DNA of 29,495 nt from Prasinococcaceae sp. CCMP 1430 (Eukaryota > Prasinodermophyta > Palmophyllophyceae > Prasinococcales > Prasinococcaceae), in assembly GCA_013416795.1 (NCBI GenBank), contig RQSC01000029.1:311773-341267 (forward strand), given 5' to 3'. The position numbers and the translations under genes are program-made. Below are positions 26,997-29,495 of the stretch, one piece after another. Below the pieces are notes generated by a model, which saw nothing but the letters and a program-made list of their open reading frames with translations, made no database searches and was not told the DNA's origin. Position 1 is the first letter of the stretch. Each line of letters starts with the position of its first letter.

Positions 26997-29495
26997 TCAC
27001 CGCCGCGCCGCTACGTCCGCGCCCGCTATGTACGCCAGGATGCTCCCGAAAAAGCCGACACGGGGCTGCTCCGTCTCCTCGCCCTCGAAGTAGTCGTCTG
27101 GCAGGACAGCTGCGGCGGCCTGCTGCTGTCCGAGCGGCGCCGGCGGAGGGGCCGGCGCGGGCGCGCCTTGGGCGGTCGCGCGAGCGAAAGAATCGTCCAC
27201 TTCCCGGCCGAGGCGGTTGATGGTCTCCGTGAGCTGCTCATTCTCCTCGAGCAGCTTTTCGATGACGCTCTGGGAGGCAGCGGCGGCAGCTTCGAGGGCG
27301 TCGGCCCGCTCCGTCGCCGCCACCACGCGTGCCTCGCCGCCGGCTTGGTCTGTGAGGCCGTGCACGCCGCCTGCGCTCTCGGCGAGGCGCTCGCGCAGCT
27401 CGGCGGCCTCCATGGACGCCAGCGCGCTCTGCTCCGTCAGGCGCTCAACCTCGAGGCGGAGCGCCGACTCGGCGATGTGCGCGCGATCTCGCGCCGCCTC
27501 AGAGCGCTCGAGATCGCCCCTCAGCGCGTCAATCGCCGCGGCCTCAGAGGCCGCGGCCGGCGCGTCGGCACCGCCGTTCGCGCCCGTGCCGACTTCCGAG
27601 GCGACACGCGCCTGTAGCTCCGCGAGCGCCTGGTCGCGCTCGGCGGTCGCGTGCTCAAGCTCCGCGCGCAGCTCCGCCATCGTGGCGGGGGCAGCAGCGC
27701 CGGCGTGATCGCCATCAGCCGCAGTCGGAGATTCCGTGGCCCCCGCCTGAGCGCACTGCCGAAGCGCGGCGTCGCGCTCGGCGGTGAGCTCGGACACCAC
27801 TGCCTCGAGGTCCACCAAAGCATTGGCATCGGCTCGGCGCGCCCCTTGGCTAGCGTCGAGCTCACGCATCAGATCGGCCACCCGCGCCTCTGCCTCTGCG
27901 CGCGCTCCCTCCGCTCTGTCGCGCTCATCACGGAGCTTCCCTAGCTCTGCTTCGGCGCGGCTTGCGGCCTCGCGCGCACTCACGCCCTCCGCCTCTGCCG
28001 CCGCGCTCGCCGCTCGGGCGGCCTCGAGCTCCCCCTGCAGCGCGGAGAGACCGGGGGGGGTGCCCTGTGCCCCGTCGCTCGGCCCGCTGTGCGCAGTGCC
28101 ATCGCAGGCGCCAGGGCCGCCATCGCCGCTCTTGTCTTCGCTGCTCGTGTTATTATCAACACCCTCGGTGCTGCTGCCAGTGAGCATCAGCACCTTCTCG
28201 AGCGCCGCGATGCCCGACAGGTCACCCGCGGGGCTTCCGCTCGTGCTGCCCACCGAAGAGTGCTGGCGCGAGAGCGAGCCCGCTGCCGCAGGTCCGCGTG
28301 CCTGCTGCTGCCCTCCGCGGCCTTGTTCCGCAGCCTGTGATTGCGGCTGCAGCGACGCGTGCGTTGCGGCATGCACCTGCATCTGCAGTTGTGGTGCGGT
28401 GGGCAGCGTACCGGCGCCCGCATGGCCGCTGCGAGCGGCTGCAGTGGCAGCGTGTCCGTGCGCTTGCGGGTGGCCCGCGCGTTTTTGCTCGAGGTCCCTC
28501 TTCGTGGCCTCCACAGCCGCCAGGCGCAGCGCGAGGGTGCCGCGCTCGCTCTCGAAGCGCGCGGCATCCTCGCGCCGCGCCGCCTCAGCCGCGTCGGCTG
28601 CCATGACGGCCTCGTCACGGGCGACCAGCGCCGCCATGAGCGACTCGGGGTCGATGCCCGTCGACTCTGCAGCCGCGCTCGCAGACGCGCGCGCCTCCTC
28701 GAGGTCCGCCTCGAGCTGGGCGATACGAGCAGACATCTCGCGCTCGCGCTCGCCGTGCTGTGCAGCCGCCTCGGCGACAGTCTGCGTGGCGCGTGCGGCC
28801 GCCTCGCGCTCAGCGGCGAGGCCCTCCTCCAGTGCTCGCTCGCGCGCGGCGGCGCGCGCGCCCGCGCTCGCGGCCGCCTCCTCCGCTTCGGCCGCAGCCC
28901 GCGCCGCGTTCGCACTCGCCACGCGCATGTCCTCCGTGCGCGCGGCCTCAAGCTCGTCGACGCGCGCGCGCAGCCTGTCGACCTCTTGCGTCTGTGCCTC
29001 GGACGCCTCGCCCGGCTGGGCCCGCTCCCTCCGCTCACGCTCAAGGCGCTCGGCATCGTCGGCGCGCTTGCGGAGCGTGGCGAACTGGGCGTCCATGGCA
29101 GTTGCGATGGCCGCCTGTGCGCTGAGCTCCTCGCGCAGCGCGTCCACCTCTAGCGACCGCGTGCGCGCATGCGCGGCCGCTGCCTCGCGCAGCTCGGCCT
29201 CGACGAGAGCGTGGCGGGTGCCCTCGGCCTCCATCTCTGACCGCAGCCGCGAATTCTCGGCCTCCGCCTCGGCGAGGCGCGCACCCAGCGACGCATCTGC
29301 GACCGCGCCCGTGTCTGCGCCCGCGTGCGAGTCTTCTCCAGCGTCAGTGCCTGCACCTGCGCTCGTGTCCGCATCTGCGCCCGCGTTTGTGTCCGCATCT
29401 GCGCCCGCGTTTGTGTCCGCATCTGCGCCCGCGTTTGTGTCCGCATCTGCGCCCGCGTTTGTGTCCGCATCTGCGCCCGCGTTTGTGTCCGCATC
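26997..29495 (-). CDS. Long coiled-coil protein, 5' end beyond the window
   Basis: The frame is open from the right edge to the TGA at 26997, at least 832 residues. At the edge it encodes repeats of ADADTNAG, then a Glu/Ala/Arg heptad-rich coiled coil (LAEAEAENSRLRSEMEAE onward). A Ser/Gln/Gly-rich break follows at about 28060-28480, a second coiled coil (ELEAARAASAAAEAEG onward) and a leucine-spaced end (VIEKLLEENEQLTETINRLG). The C-terminus is Pro-rich and then PDDYFEGEETEQPRVGFFGSILAYIAGAD, a compact acidic-to-hydrophobic tail that could bind a membrane or partner. It resembles golgin or kinetochore-type scaffolds only in general build. I cannot name the family. It converges on fabG. Confidence 0.75.
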   Translation of the reverse strand, partial: DADTNAGADADTNAGADADTNAGADADTNAGADADTNAGADADTSAGAGTDAGEDSHAGADTGAVADASLGARLAEAEAENSRLRSEMEAEGTRHALVEAELREAAAAHARTRSLEVDALREELSAQAAIATAMDAQFATLRKRADDAERLERERRERAQPGEASEAQTQEVDRLRARVDELEAARTEDMRVASANAARAAAEAEEAAASAGARAAARERALEEGLAAEREAAARATQTVAEAAAQHGEREREMSARIAQLEADLEEARASASAAAESTGIDPESLMAALVARDEAVMAADAAEAARREDAARFESERGTLALRLAAVEATKRDLEQKRAGHPQAHGHAATAAARSGHAGAGTLPTAPQLQMQVHAATHASLQPQSQAAEQGRGGQQQARGPAAAGSLSRQHSSVGSTSGSPAGDLSGIAALEKVLMLTGSSTEGVDNNTSSEDKSGDGGPGACDGTAHSGPSDGAQGTPPGLSALQGELEAARAASAAAEAEGVSAREAASRAEAELGKLRDERDRAEGARAEAEARVADLMRELDASQGARRADANALVDLEAVVSELTAERDAALRQCAQAGATESPTAADGDHAGAAAPATMAELRAELEHATAERDQALAELQARVASEVGTGANGGADAPAAASEAAAIDALRGDLERSEAARDRAHIAESALRLEVERLTEQSALASMEAAELRERLAESAGGVHGLTDQAGGEARVVAATERADALEAAAAASQSVIEKLLEENEQLTETINRLGREVDDSFARATAQGAPAPAPPPAPLGQQQAAAAVLPDDYFEGEETEQPRVGFFGSILAYIAGADVAARR
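29377..29495. repeat. 24-nt coding tandem repeat at the window edge
   Basis: Five copies of a 24-nt unit (start GCGCCCGCGTTTGTGTCCGC) begin at 29377, 29401, 29425, 29449 and 29473; the last lacks one base at the edge. Degenerate copies precede them (29293-29376). On the minus strand each unit encodes ADADTNAG in the frame of the coiled-coil protein. Copies are identical, so the tract is young or still expanding, and its true length is not visible. Confidence 0.95.

Overview
The window looks like a GC-rich nuclear contig from a single-celled eukaryote, most likely a microalga (a haptophyte or similar stramenopile-type alga is my best guess; no rRNA or organelle gene is present to settle it). 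The reasons are spliced genes with short GT-AG introns (140-230 nt), very high GC, GC-rich microsatellites, no operons or Shine-Dalgarno pattern, and eukaryote-specific families: a seven-bladed RCC1 protein, a FANCM-type helicase, an importin-9-like piece, a CDCA7-type zinc finger and a lamin-tail domain.

Layout. 1-679 is upstream sequence with GATTTT-type repeats. 680-6224 (+) is a three-exon giant RCC1-domain protein. 6386-7318 (-) is a YcsI/DUF1445 protein, divergent by about 120 nt from a possible C1orf74/UPF0739 relative at 7438-8460 (+). 8817 to about 15103 (-) is a large modular extracellular-type protein. From N to C it has proline-rich linkers, about 26 forty-residue CWG (RCC1-like) units, a Tyr/Asp-rich repeat block with exact 264-nt periodicity, a lamin-tail domain and a C-terminal domain of unknown type. 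15610-16815 (-) is a smaller complete paralogue with a clear signal peptide and seven units. 16906-17763 (-) is the DEAH half of a FANCM-like helicase, cut at a single N.

17850-19182 (+) is a three-exon aspartyl/asparaginyl beta-hydroxylase-type dioxygenase. 19442-20467 (-) is an isochorismatase-like cysteine hydrolase. A second single N at 20682 is followed at once by the middle of an importin-9-like gene (20683-21191, +) and then about 1 kb of repeat-rich noncoding DNA. 22239-22592 (-) is a doubtful small gene. 23008-25229 (+) is a two-exon fusion of a CDCA7/R1-type zinc finger with about seven membrane spans. 26154-26924 (+) is FabG. 26997 to the window end (-) is a long coiled-coil protein whose N-terminal side runs into a 24-nt tandem repeat that continues past the edge.

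Both Ns sit exactly where genes are cut, so the window is best read as three contigs joined with 1-nt gaps; adjacency across 17757 and 20682 should not be trusted.

The most striking observation is in the CWG array. At 12894-12929, 36 nt are the base-by-base complement, in the same orientation (not the reverse complement), of the sequence expected from sister units, for example 13919-13954. The edges are sharp and lie on codon boundaries, and the patch introduces one in-frame TAG. No simple inversion makes such a patch, so it is either a data artefact or something new. The same array also carries a +22/-25 pair of indels that put about 590 nt out of frame and then restore the frame.
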